Source of the DNA: Candidatus Rifleibacteriota bacterium
GTDB lineage: Bacteria > Muiribacteriota > Ozemobacteria > Ozemobacterales > Ozemobacteraceae
Direction: 5' to 3'
NCBI GenBank assembly: GCA_015232575.1
Contig: JADFZL010000001.1
Coordinates: 62,001 to 126,000 of the forward strand
Length of the DNA: 64,000 nt
Positions within the stretch are counted from its first letter, which is position 1; each line of letters opens with the position of its first letter. Below are positions 44,488 through 52,472 of this stretch, one piece after another. The position numbers and the translations under genes were made by a program. The notes under the pieces were generated by a model. The model saw nothing but the letters and a program-made list of their open reading frames with translations. It was not told the DNA's origin and made no database searches.

Positions 44488-46278
44488 CTAATAATATTTT
44501 TCACCTGAGCTTATCCTTCTTGATATTTCTCTGAGATAATCGTCTGCAAGATCGGAGGTCGGCTGAGTCTCAGCATAAAACATGAATGCTCTGGCCGCAT
44601 TTTTATAATTGCCGTTCTCATACTCCAGGCGGCCAAGAGTAAAGTACAGTCCCGGATTATTCGAAACTCCCAAACCTCGGTTCAGATGCCAAGATGCAAG
44701 ATCACTTCTTTTTGTATCGATGTACAGATTTGCAATTGAGTCGTTTGCCCTGGGTTCATAAGAAGCAAAAAAAAGAGCTTTTTTCAGGAATTGTTCTCTT
44801 ATTTCAAGATCCTTTATGTACGAGGCAGTAAAAAAATAATGTGACGAAAGGGACAATGATAAAATTTGAAGAGAAATCAACGAACAGATTAAGAAAATAA
44901 TAAGTCTTTTAACCCTGGAAATGAGGAACTCTGAATTTTTGCCATTGTACAAAGCATAAGAAAAATACAAAGTCAAAAGCACTGCCGGAAACAAATGAAA
45001 TGAAATGCTTGTTAAAGAGTTGATAAGAAACACACAAATCATTGTAAGCGATGAAATCGCGTATATCTTTTCAAATTCAGAGTTATTTTTAAGATTACAT
45101 TCATTAATGGTTGTACTGATATTTCCATTATTTCCATCGCTGCTTTCATTCATAGTTTGCGATATTATTTTGTGAAATTTAAGTAACAATCGCATTAAAA
45201 AAAACAGCAGCGACAGAAAACCGGCAATTCCATATTCTGTCAGGAATTGAAGCGGTTCACAATGAGCATTTCCTGCAACTCCAACTTCGAAAAGAACTTT
45301 TTTTTCTGGCTTCTTTTCAAAATAGCGTTTCAACATCAGCGGATAATAAAACCTGAAGCCCTCAGATGTATTTCCCAGCAGTGGTTTTGTCAAAAACATT
45401 TCCCACGCTATTTCCCAGAATGATAATCTGACCGAAACATTTTGTCCGGCTGAAACAAACTTGTCAATAATACTGGTCCTTCCCGCAACACCATTTACTG
45501 GAACCAGGAAATAAACTATACCAGCAATTAAGAGAATCGCAACAAGTAATTTTTTTAGAATTGCTGCATTTGTCTTATTCAGAAAGACCATTCCCGTCAG
45601 GCAGAAAATAAAACATCCGCAACACATCGAAATGAAGCCAATTCTGCTTCCGAGAAAGAAATAAAACAGAAAGGCTGATAATAAAAGCAAAATTGAAAAA
45701 GTTCTTCCAGCCAATTTTGAAATGAGGAAATTTGTTAATATTAACACTGTAAGGGGTGAAAAAATTGCAGAAAAAAATTCGGTATTTCCAAAAAATGTAC
45801 AACCCGGGAATCTTTTTTCGGGAAAAATTGAATAGCCCGCATATTCAAATAGTCCCATAACAATAAGCAGCAGCAAATACATAACAGCTACTCTGACAAT
45901 GCTTTCAGGTTGAAGTTTAATAAAATTATTCAGCATGATAATCATCGCAAGAAGAAGAAGAGCATAATGAAAGTTGTACGAGAAGAAAATTCCTGTTACT
46001 CTCTGATAAATAAAATGTACGAATGAAAACAGCAAAACCACAATTATTGGATAAATATAATCAAGATTAATATAGATTTTTTCACAAAACAAAAGCTTAA
46101 TCAGAAGCAAAAGGGCTGCTAATGAAAGGAACGCTTCTTTTGAATCAACGAATGCAACAGTAAAAGAAGGGTAATAAAATGAAACTCCGGTCAATAAAAA
46201 TATTAACCAGGCGATTCCAGAAGATTTTAACTGCTGCCAAATTTCTGAATAAGAATTGCCTGATATATCTACGATCAT
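44488..46278 (-). CDS. Wzy/WaaL/PglL-type ligase with C-terminal TPR region
   Basis: A second O-antigen-ligase-like protein. The N-terminal 400 residues hold about ten or more spans. The Wzy_C block reads VRLSFWEIAWEMFLTKPLLG (about 290) and AHCEPLQFLTEYGIAGFLSL. After the last span, residues 480-596 are helical repeats of TPR type (GLYFTLGRLEYENGNYKNAA). TPR-tailed ligases occur in PglL-like O-oligosaccharyltransferases. It is separated from the 42463 gene by 70 bases and probably in the same operon. Confidence 0.78.
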   Translation of the reverse strand: MIVDISGNSYSEIWQQLKSSGIAWLIFLLTGVSFYYPSFTVAFVDSKEAFLSLAALLLLIKLLFCEKIYINLDYIYPIIVVLLFSFVHFIYQRVTGIFFSYNFHYALLLLAMIIMLNNFIKLQPESIVRVAVMYLLLLIVMGLFEYAGYSIFPEKRFPGCTFFGNTEFFSAIFSPLTVLILTNFLISKLAGRTFSILLLLSAFLFYFFLGSRIGFISMCCGCFIFCLTGMVFLNKTNAAILKKLLVAILLIAGIVYFLVPVNGVAGRTSIIDKFVSAGQNVSVRLSFWEIAWEMFLTKPLLGNTSEGFRFYYPLMLKRYFEKKPEKKVLFEVGVAGNAHCEPLQFLTEYGIAGFLSLLFFLMRLLLKFHKIISQTMNESSDGNNGNISTTINECNLKNNSEFEKIYAISSLTMICVFLINSLTSISFHLFPAVLLTLYFSYALYNGKNSEFLISRVKRLIIFLICSLISLQILSLSLSSHYFFTASYIKDLEIREQFLKKALFFASYEPRANDSIANLYIDTKRSDLASWHLNRGLGVSNNPGLYFTLGRLEYENGNYKNAARAFMFYAETQPTSDLADDYLREISRRISSGEKYY

Positions 46279-46669
46279 TGAAAGAATCCTTATTTTTTTG
46301 TCACTAATGCAAATTCGCTGAAATTATGTGACTGCTCAACAATTCGGGGTAAGTGCCTGAGGAGAAATCTGCTAACCCTTAGTACTCAAAATCTTAAATA
46401 AGGGGTCACATTTGCGTGTTAACTTTTGGGTGGGCTGTCCCTTTGGTCGAAATGACATAATATAAATGCCCTCTTAATTAAGATCTGCGGTACTTAGAAA
46501 TCACTCGCATCGGTCGGGATGACAGCGGATCACGTAATTCAACATTACCGATCGGCTATTATCATAAAGTGTCCTTTTTTTGACTCACATATTCAAATCC
46601 CCGCTCTTTTCGCAAAAAAACAGGAACGCATCAACGTGCTCTTATATAAAACACTTTGCTGGCTTTGAA
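46279..46669. other. Intergenic region with nested repeats
   Basis: These 391 bases have no gene. The MITE-like copy C (46378-46497) lies inside an older repeat, with left remains at 46301-46377 and right remains at 46499-46572 (GCATCGGTCGGGATGACAGC). Both flanking parts match the repeat seen at 48146-48333. Confidence 0.65.
46378..46497. mobile_element. MITE-like element, copy C (internally deleted)
   Basis: Left end CTTAGTACTCAAAATCTTAA then ATAAGGGGTCA; right end AATTAAGATCTGCGGTACTT then AG. The GTTAACTTTTGGGTGGGCTG segment is followed directly by CCCTTTGGTCGAAATGACA, so most of the inner palindrome is missing. Total about 120 bases. Confidence 0.72.
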
Positions 46670-48115
46670 TCATGGCTTTTTCTTGCCTACTGCAATTATT
46701 GAAAGGCCGGGCCAGGGGAAAAATTTGTCGGTGGATCTGAAAAGAAATACCAGGTGATCGAAGATTTTTCGTTCGAGTTTACTTAGCGCCGGTTTGCGCT
46801 GGATCTTTGCCAAAAGCCAGCCGGCGTAGCCGGGGCGATTGAAATCAGACATTGTTTCGATTTCAAAGCCTGCAAGAGCCAATTTTTCTTTCAATTCGTT
46901 CTGTTCATAGCGGCGGCAATGTCCCAGAACTTTGTCAAGCCTTGAATAGAGAGACTTTCCCTGGGGAACCAGCAGAATTATGCTTCCGCCGGGTTTGAGA
47001 ACGGAAGAGACATTTTTTAAAGCTTCAAGATCGTTTTCAATGTGCTCAAGGATATTCAGACAAAGCACTGAATCTAACCTGCAAGACAGGTCATTGAAGT
47101 CTTCTGAACGTGTGAGGTCTATTTTTCGAACGAAAATATTTCTGGTTGTAAACCTTGAGAACAGTGATTCAAGAAAAAGCGGTTCAATTTCGCTCGCAAT
47201 ATAATTATCACGCGGAAGAAAGAACTGCGTAAGGTCACCAGTCCCGGCAGCAATTTCCAGAACATTTGCACCCAGAAAGGGCCTCACGGAATCTGCAATC
47301 CATCTGGTGTATCTCGGAGGAAGAGTTGATTTTGATATTGCCGGATAATGCGAATCTTTATAACAGTCATCGATAATCCAATATTTCAAAATATAGTACA
47401 ATGCCCATGCGCCGTCTTTCCAGGTAATTTTTTTTCCTTCCTCCCAGGTTCTGCCCTGGTAAGAAATTGGGACCTCGTATACTCTCCAGCGACGTTTTGC
47501 TACTTTGGCAACTATTTCGGGCTCAAGTCCAAAACCGCTTGATCGAATTGGAATGCTTTTCAAAAGACTTGCCCGGAATACTTTGAAGCCGGTTTCCATG
47601 TCGGTCAGATTCAGGTCAGTAAAAAGATTCGACAAACATGTAAGGAAGGCATTCATCATTGAGTGCCAGAAATACAGAACTCTTCTATACTCTGAAACCA
47701 GAAAACGCGAACCGAACACAACGTCAGCTACGCCTTCCAGGATAGGCTTCAGAAGTCTTCTGTATTCATCGGGGTCATATTCGTGGTCTGCGTCCTGAAA
47801 GATTATTATTTCACCTTCAGCAACCTCAATGCCAGCACATATTGCTGCTGTTTTTCCTGAATTTTTTTCGAGAAAAATCGGAACAATCTGCGGAAAGGTA
47901 CTGGCAAGCCTTGAAATTATTTCTGTTGAACCATCGGTTGAACAATCGTCAACAATTATTAACTGAATTGAAGATATTTCGGGATGCTTTTCCTGCTTAA
48001 GAACTTTTACTGCAACATCTTCAATGGTGAACCTTTCGTTATATACTGGCACTATTACTGAGATTTCAGCTTTATCTCTACGCATTTTGGGAATTACCTT
48101 TTCAGGGGGAAACAT
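46670..48115 (-). CDS. GT2 glycosyltransferase fused to a SAM methyltransferase
   Basis: Residues about 15-240 are a GT2/DPM1-like transferase: SVIVPVYNERFTIEDVAVKV, then VDDCSTDGSTEII, and FQDADHEYDPDEYRRL with the DxD motif. Residues about 285-480 are a class I methyltransferase: VLEIAAGTGDLTQFFLPR, then LDSVLCLNILEHIEND and ALKNVSSVLKPGGSIILLVPQ. There is no membrane span. The start could be the ATG at 48115 or the one at 48085 (AAAAGG upstream), which is where family homology begins. A fused GT and methyltransferase suggests that one reaction follows the other on the same lipid-linked glycan. Confidence 0.8.
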   Translation of the reverse strand: MFPPEKVIPKMRRDKAEISVIVPVYNERFTIEDVAVKVLKQEKHPEISSIQLIIVDDCSTDGSTEIISRLASTFPQIVPIFLEKNSGKTAAICAGIEVAEGEIIIFQDADHEYDPDEYRRLLKPILEGVADVVFGSRFLVSEYRRVLYFWHSMMNAFLTCLSNLFTDLNLTDMETGFKVFRASLLKSIPIRSSGFGLEPEIVAKVAKRRWRVYEVPISYQGRTWEEGKKITWKDGAWALYYILKYWIIDDCYKDSHYPAISKSTLPPRYTRWIADSVRPFLGANVLEIAAGTGDLTQFFLPRDNYIASEIEPLFLESLFSRFTTRNIFVRKIDLTRSEDFNDLSCRLDSVLCLNILEHIENDLEALKNVSSVLKPGGSIILLVPQGKSLYSRLDKVLGHCRRYEQNELKEKLALAGFEIETMSDFNRPGYAGWLLAKIQRKPALSKLERKIFDHLVFLFRSTDKFFPWPGLSIIAVGKKKP

Positions 48116-48116
48116 A

Positions 48117-48143
48117 TTTTAACCACAGAATTACACGGAATTT
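48117..48143. repeat. ACCACAGAATTACACGGAA-type intergenic repeat
   Basis: TTTTAACCACAGAATTACAC then GGAATTT, directly upstream of the GT2-methyltransferase start. It is a relative of the ACCACGAAAAGCACGAA repeat at 52232. Confidence 0.45.
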
Positions 48144-48145
48144 CA

Positions 48146-48333
48146 GACACTGTAGCAAACTCGCTGAAATTATGCAACTGCTCAATAACTCAAAGCAAGT
48201 TTCTGGTATCTTGCTGTCATTTCGACCGAAGAGAGAAATCTGCTTTACCTTTGTAGATATCTCCCTTTTGTCAAGATGACATCGGATCAAGTGTTTACAC
48301 AATAGCAATCTGCTACTTTCATACAGCAGTGCC
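48146..48333. repeat. Extended palindromic repeat (about 188 bp)
   Basis: The left end is GACACTGTAGCAAACTCGCT then GAAATTATGCAACTGCTCAA. The inner palindrome spans 48215-48281 (TGTCATTTCGACCGAAGAGA and GTCAAGATGACA). The right end is TGCTACTTTCATACAGCAGT then GCC. The outer ends partly pair with each other, and parts of the same sequence recur at 46301-46572 and 49842-49952. Confidence 0.65.
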
Positions 48334-48370
48334 AAATTTCGCGGAATTATAGCTTGAAAAAGAAATGTTT

Positions 48371-49708
48371 TCATGTAAGCGTTTTTTTGTAATATGACAT
48401 TAGCCTTTCTGTTCCGAAGGCGCTGTACAAGATTAGAAGTAATTCGAAGGGAAGTCGGTATTTTGGGCTGCCGTAGGGACCCATTAACACTAGAAAATAT
48501 GCAATGCTGATCAAAAAGAATACAGATAATAACGGATGTTGTTTTGTCATTGTGAGAATTCCAAAAAGTTGAATAATTCTAAGTAATAATACGTAGATGC
48601 AACCCAGGCAAAAGAAGACAGAATACCAGCTATTTTCATTTTTGAAAAGGAAATTCCAGGATTTTTCGAAATAATTTTCGCCTTTTGCCTGTGCAAATCT
48701 TGACCATTTCCAATTCATAAGATGCGACAATTCTATTACTTCTGGAGTAAACATGTTTCTTGCTGCACCCCATGTCCAGGCGATGATCAACCTTTTTAGA
48801 GGAAAGCTCCAGAGCTTTTTCAGGGCGTAAGTTTTTCCGATGCGGTCGATCTCGAATGGATTCTTTTTTATTTCGGATGAAAGATTGGATTTTTCTTTTT
48901 CCCATTCTTCTGAGGATATTTTCTGAGCTTCCAGATATGAAATATTCTGGCTTCCCATCATCACACCTGGGATAATCCATGATATTAGCTGATAGTGGCC
49001 AAAGTTCGTCAGAGCATAACTTCCGTAAATTTGTTTATTTCGCGCCAACCACGGTAAAACGAGCAATATGACGCTCAGAAGGAATATCGAAGAATGAAAA
49101 AAAGCTTTTCTAAAATTTTTTCTGTGTCTGGCAAAGAAAAAAAAGACGAAACAAATCGGAAGATAAATGGACACAGGACGGTTCAGAATTGACACACCAA
49201 TAAGAATTCCCGACAAAGCAGCATCTGAAAGCCTGGAGTCTTGTGCTGAATACCTGATTGTCAGCATGAAAATCATACAAAACGTGAGATAATATAAAGC
49301 ATCTGTCAATATATAATTGCTCAGAATTATTGAATTAAAGCTGAACGCACTCCAGAATAATGCTGCAAGAGCAATTCTCTCAGAAAAGAATAATCCAGAA
49401 AGATAACAGAGAATAATTGAAAACATTCCGGTAAGATGCTGAATAATTATTGGGAAAAAAAGACTGTTGGTGAATTTAAAACAAATGAAAAGAAAAAGGG
49501 GATAAAAGGGAGTTCTTCCAGTTCCAAAGTTTTCATCGAAACCTGATTTTGCGATTGTTTCAGCGAGAGTAATATATTCATGCTGGTCCTCCATGCGAAG
49601 GACCTTATCGTCAGGATAAACTGCAAAAAAGAGAATCACCCTGAGAACAAGATTGATTGTTAAAGCAATATAAATATATTTCCAATGAGATTCTGGTATG
49701 CGTTTCAT
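48371..49708 (-). CDS. GT39/ArnT-type membrane glycosyltransferase
   Basis: A polytopic membrane protein with about eleven spans and the first periplasmic loop DDKVLRMEDQHEYITLAETI (acidic residues near the first span, as in dolichyl-phosphate mannose-dependent transferases of GT39/GT83). Then GRTPFYPLFLFICFKF, a PMT_2-type block. Such enzymes use a polyprenyl-phosphate sugar donor, which the GT2 domain at 46670 could make. The 445 aa length is short for full PMT proteins but normal for bacterial ones. The ATG at 49708 is the start. Confidence 0.78.
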   Translation of the reverse strand: MKRIPESHWKYIYIALTINLVLRVILFFAVYPDDKVLRMEDQHEYITLAETIAKSGFDENFGTGRTPFYPLFLFICFKFTNSLFFPIIIQHLTGMFSIILCYLSGLFFSERIALAALFWSAFSFNSIILSNYILTDALYYLTFCMIFMLTIRYSAQDSRLSDAALSGILIGVSILNRPVSIYLPICFVFFFFARHRKNFRKAFFHSSIFLLSVILLVLPWLARNKQIYGSYALTNFGHYQLISWIIPGVMMGSQNISYLEAQKISSEEWEKEKSNLSSEIKKNPFEIDRIGKTYALKKLWSFPLKRLIIAWTWGAARNMFTPEVIELSHLMNWKWSRFAQAKGENYFEKSWNFLFKNENSWYSVFFCLGCIYVLLLRIIQLFGILTMTKQHPLLSVFFLISIAYFLVLMGPYGSPKYRLPFELLLILYSAFGTERLMSYYKKTLT

Positions 49709-49841
49709 TTCATTTTTACCAATTTTGTGAATTTTGTGATTTTTTCAAAAAACAAATAGAATTACCCCTCGGAACATTAAAATTTTCTTATCTAATCAAT
49801 AATTCTGGAAAACTTATAGCTCATTGCTGTCATTTATAACA

Positions 49842-49905
49842 TGTCATTTCGACCGAATGGAGAAATCTGCTAATCTTGAGTTCTCACCCCTCGGCCGAGA
49901 TGATA
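49842..49905. repeat. Dispersed imperfect palindrome
   Basis: Left arm TGTCATTTCGACCGAATGGA then GAAATC; right arm CTCGGCCGAGATGATA. The extended right flank continues to about 49952 (ATCGGCTATCTCACTGCAGT then GTC), as in the 48146 copy. Confidence 0.65.
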
Positions 49906-49974
49906 GTGAATCGTGTATTTCAAAATTTATCGGCTATCTCACTGCAGTGTCGAAATTCAGATATAATCTGGTTC

Positions 49975-51534
49975 TCAAGAAGCTGGTTTAGGTTTTTCGA
50001 TTGTTGATGTGGTGATGTTTTTGGATTTTTTGTCGAAGCCGAGGGCGATGAGGTAGACGTTTTTATCGGTGTATGATTCGGCGTAATTTTTTGTTTTTAT
50101 TTGGCGCATGGCTGATTTTGCGGTTCCGATTTTGAATTCGATGACGAAAACGTTGTCTTTGTGTTGAATCAGTGCGTCGATTCTTCCTTTGTTTGTGTGA
50201 ACTTCTGCCTGGACGTAAACACCTAGAATTTTCAGGGCTAGATAGGCATTTGAACGGAATATGCCTTCGACAGCAGATTCCGAAATAAAATCGTCATACG
50301 GAATGCCTGCATAAAGGCGTTTGAAGCTATTAACGAGCTCTTCTGGATTCGGATTCATGATACTGCTTCTGAGATTGATAATAATCGGAGAAAGTTCGCT
50401 CTGGACTTTGTTGCAGTAGACTTCAAGAAGATTGTTCAGGAACGAATTCTCGACCTCCTCGTTCGGGAATCCGAGCAGATAGGTTTCCATGGAGCGATCG
50501 TAGTGCTTGATGGTAAGATACCCGGTTTGAAAGAGAAGAGAAACAATATCAAGACTTCTGAGTTCGAATCTATCAAAAAAAGCTTCTGTAACTAGTATTT
50601 CGTTTAGTTCCTCGGGCGGCTTCTGCATTTTTTTGAGTCTATTTACAAGAAAGGTTGTTGTACCAGTAGCGAACCAGTAGTTTTTGAAACTTTGTTCCTT
50701 TAAAAATCTTTGCAGTGAAAATGGGTTATAGACCGAATTTTTGCCATCCCAACTGTATCCATTGTATTTTTTCTGCATCTGTGCAATAAGTTCAGTGCGT
50801 GAAATGGAAAATTCCTTCTCAAGAGCTTGCAGGTAGTCATCAAAGTAAATATTTATCTCTTCGAGAGTGTATCCAAAAAGTTTTGCAAAGTTGGTTCCAA
50901 CTGTAAGATCTTCAAGATGATTCAGGTCGGAAAAGATTGAGACTTTGCTGAATTTGGATACGCCAGTAATGAAAAGAAAGTGAATGTAATTATCGAGCCC
51001 TTTCAGGCACGAATAAAAGTTTTTGAGTATGTCACGATTGGCTTCGGCCTGATCAAAGTTTTCGAGATAATCAATGATTGGCTTGTCGTATTCGTCTATA
51101 AGAATTACAACAGGACCGTGTTTTTCATATAACAACCTGATCAGTTCGAGAAAACGATTTTTATTTGTATTCTCGTTTAATATTATTTCAAATTGTTCGG
51201 CAGTCTTTCCGAGATAGCTGTTAATTGCAGATCTCAAATCTACATCTTTATAGTCCATTCTCGAAAAATCTATCTGAATTACTGGCCTGACTTTCCAGTC
51301 GATCTTATTTTCGATCCAGAGACCTCTGAACAGCTCTTTACTTCCAGAAAACAGCTCTTTAAGGGTATTAACGAGAAGTGATTTTCCAAATCGTCTCGGA
51401 CGCGAGATAAAGTATGCATTTCCCGTATTCAGAAGCTGATAAACATGTTGCGTTTTATCCACATAGATGCAATTGCCATTTATTACCTTCGCAAATTCCT
51501 GTCTACCAAGGCTGAGCTGTTTCAAATCTGGCAT
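49975..51534 (-). CDS. AAA-ATPase-like / PDDEXK_9 family protein (second copy)
   Basis: Same domain order as the gene at 15112. It begins MPDLKQLSLGRQEFAKVING, has the P-loop RPRRFGKS (45-52) and VVILIDEYDKPII, and ends with the nuclease-like GRIDAL (D453) and FVIEFKI (E466, K468) plus QIKTKNYAESY. The ATG at 51534, with GAAAGGG upstream, is the true start: a longer frame to 51693 would run into the next gene. It follows a TPR gene by 19 bases. Sequence identity with the 15112 protein is only moderate outside the motifs, so they are not recent duplicates. Function unknown. Confidence 0.84.
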   Translation of the reverse strand: MPDLKQLSLGRQEFAKVINGNCIYVDKTQHVYQLLNTGNAYFISRPRRFGKSLLVNTLKELFSGSKELFRGLWIENKIDWKVRPVIQIDFSRMDYKDVDLRSAINSYLGKTAEQFEIILNENTNKNRFLELIRLLYEKHGPVVILIDEYDKPIIDYLENFDQAEANRDILKNFYSCLKGLDNYIHFLFITGVSKFSKVSIFSDLNHLEDLTVGTNFAKLFGYTLEEINIYFDDYLQALEKEFSISRTELIAQMQKKYNGYSWDGKNSVYNPFSLQRFLKEQSFKNYWFATGTTTFLVNRLKKMQKPPEELNEILVTEAFFDRFELRSLDIVSLLFQTGYLTIKHYDRSMETYLLGFPNEEVENSFLNNLLEVYCNKVQSELSPIIINLRSSIMNPNPEELVNSFKRLYAGIPYDDFISESAVEGIFRSNAYLALKILGVYVQAEVHTNKGRIDALIQHKDNVFVIEFKIGTAKSAMRQIKTKNYAESYTDKNVYLIALGFDKKSKNITTSTIEKPKPAS

Positions 51535-51553
51535 AATACTTAACCCTTTCAGT

Positions 51554-52162
51554 CTATTTGTTCTTCTTTTTCTGCAGAATGTCTCGCATGAAGATGATTC
51601 CGCCCTGGGCCTGCTGTTTTTCAAAACCTTCGGGCATTCTTGGAAGAAGGGTTTCGAGAGTTGAGATTGCCTGCTCAACCCTTCCCTGTTCAAACTGGGC
51701 TTTGGCTAGTCTGTAATTTGCAGCGTACAAATCAGGCAATACTGTCAGAGCAAACTTATAGAATTCTTCCGCTTCGGAAAAGCGTTTTTGCTTTTCGAAA
51801 AGAATGCCGACATCCATAAGATCTGCTGATTCAATCTTTTGATTATTGCGGCTCGCAAGAATACGGTAGCAATAGAAAGCATCTTCGGGTTTCTCACGCA
51901 GACACGAAGAAACTGCAAGCCCGCGAAGAGCGGCCATATTTCCGGGATCAAGCTTGTATGCCTGAATGTAGAGGTTCCAGGCAGCGTATACGTTATTTAT
52001 GAGAAGATGCCCGAAAGCAGTCTCAGTAAGCTCTTCTGAGGTTGGCGGCTCAGGTACGGGAATTCCACGAAAGAAAAGAATGCATGTTGCCAAAAACAGG
52101 ATAAGCGAGATATCTCTCAGCGAGCCTTCATCATGAGACTTAATTTTTTGTAACCAACCCAT
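51554..52162 (-). CDS. TPR-repeat protein with N-terminal membrane anchor
   Basis: One membrane span at about residues 20-35 (DISLILFLATCILFFRGIPV), then TPR helices from about residue 50 to 190 (YIQAYKLDPGNMAALRG, EEFYKFALTVLPDLYAANYR, AISTLETLLPRMPEG). 202 aa. The TPRs face the side opposite to the short N-terminal tail, most probably the periplasm. It is a protein-interaction module without an assigned partner. It lies 19 bases upstream of the AAA gene. Confidence 0.68.
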   Translation of the reverse strand: MGWLQKIKSHDEGSLRDISLILFLATCILFFRGIPVPEPPTSEELTETAFGHLLINNVYAAWNLYIQAYKLDPGNMAALRGLAVSSCLREKPEDAFYCYRILASRNNQKIESADLMDVGILFEKQKRFSEAEEFYKFALTVLPDLYAANYRLAKAQFEQGRVEQAISTLETLLPRMPEGFEKQQAQGGIIFMRDILQKKKNK

Positions 52163-52231
52163 AATCAGATCAACTTTCCCTGAAATTTACGGTGGTGTGA
52201 GCGTTTAACTGACAAAACAACAGAACTTGAG

Positions 52232-52271
52232 TTTTAACCACGAAAAGCACGAAAGAACACGGATTTTAACT
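52232..52271. repeat. ACCACGAAAAGCACGAA-type intergenic repeat
   Basis: TTTTAACCACGAAAAGCACG then AAAGAACACGGATTTTAAC. Sequences of this form are common between genes in many phyla. Confidence 0.55.
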
Positions 52272-52423
52272 TTGAAGAATATTAGCATAATACTCATGGA
52301 ACTACAAATTCTGATGAAAACAAAAAAGTGATTGCACATTATTTATAACATATTACCATTTAAATTAAAAATTTTGTCACTCGTTGAAATAAAGTTATAA
52401 TAATGGCAACCCACTGATAATGT

Positions 52424-52458
52424 TAAAAGCCCGAACTGTAAAGTTGTTCGGGCTTTTA
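52424..52458 (-). terminator. Rho-independent terminator after nifS
   Basis: AAAAGCCCGAAC, nine-base loop, GTTCGGGCTTTT. A strong stem with A/T tails on both sides. It lies 15 bases after the nifS stop in the minus direction. Confidence 0.88.
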
Positions 52459-52472
52459 TTCGTTTGAAATGA

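Larger units (their letters stand above)
52163..52472. other. Intergenic region with terminator and short repeat
   Basis: 310 bases between the nifS stop and the TPR gene start. Contains the ACCACGAAAAGCACGAA repeat (52232-52271) and the terminator (52424-52458). No gene seen. Confidence 0.65.

Noticed and set aside
48102..48374. Short frames reading CHLDKREIS or SLFGRNDS
   Set aside because: These are translations of the dispersed palindrome arms, a known source of false hypothetical proteins; also at 3746-3961 and 54634-54921.
52180..52206. TACGGTGGTGTGAGCG near the TPR gene, like the 3' part of a group II intron
   Set aside because: Only about 13 bases match and no intron domain or maturase piece is near; chance is more likely.
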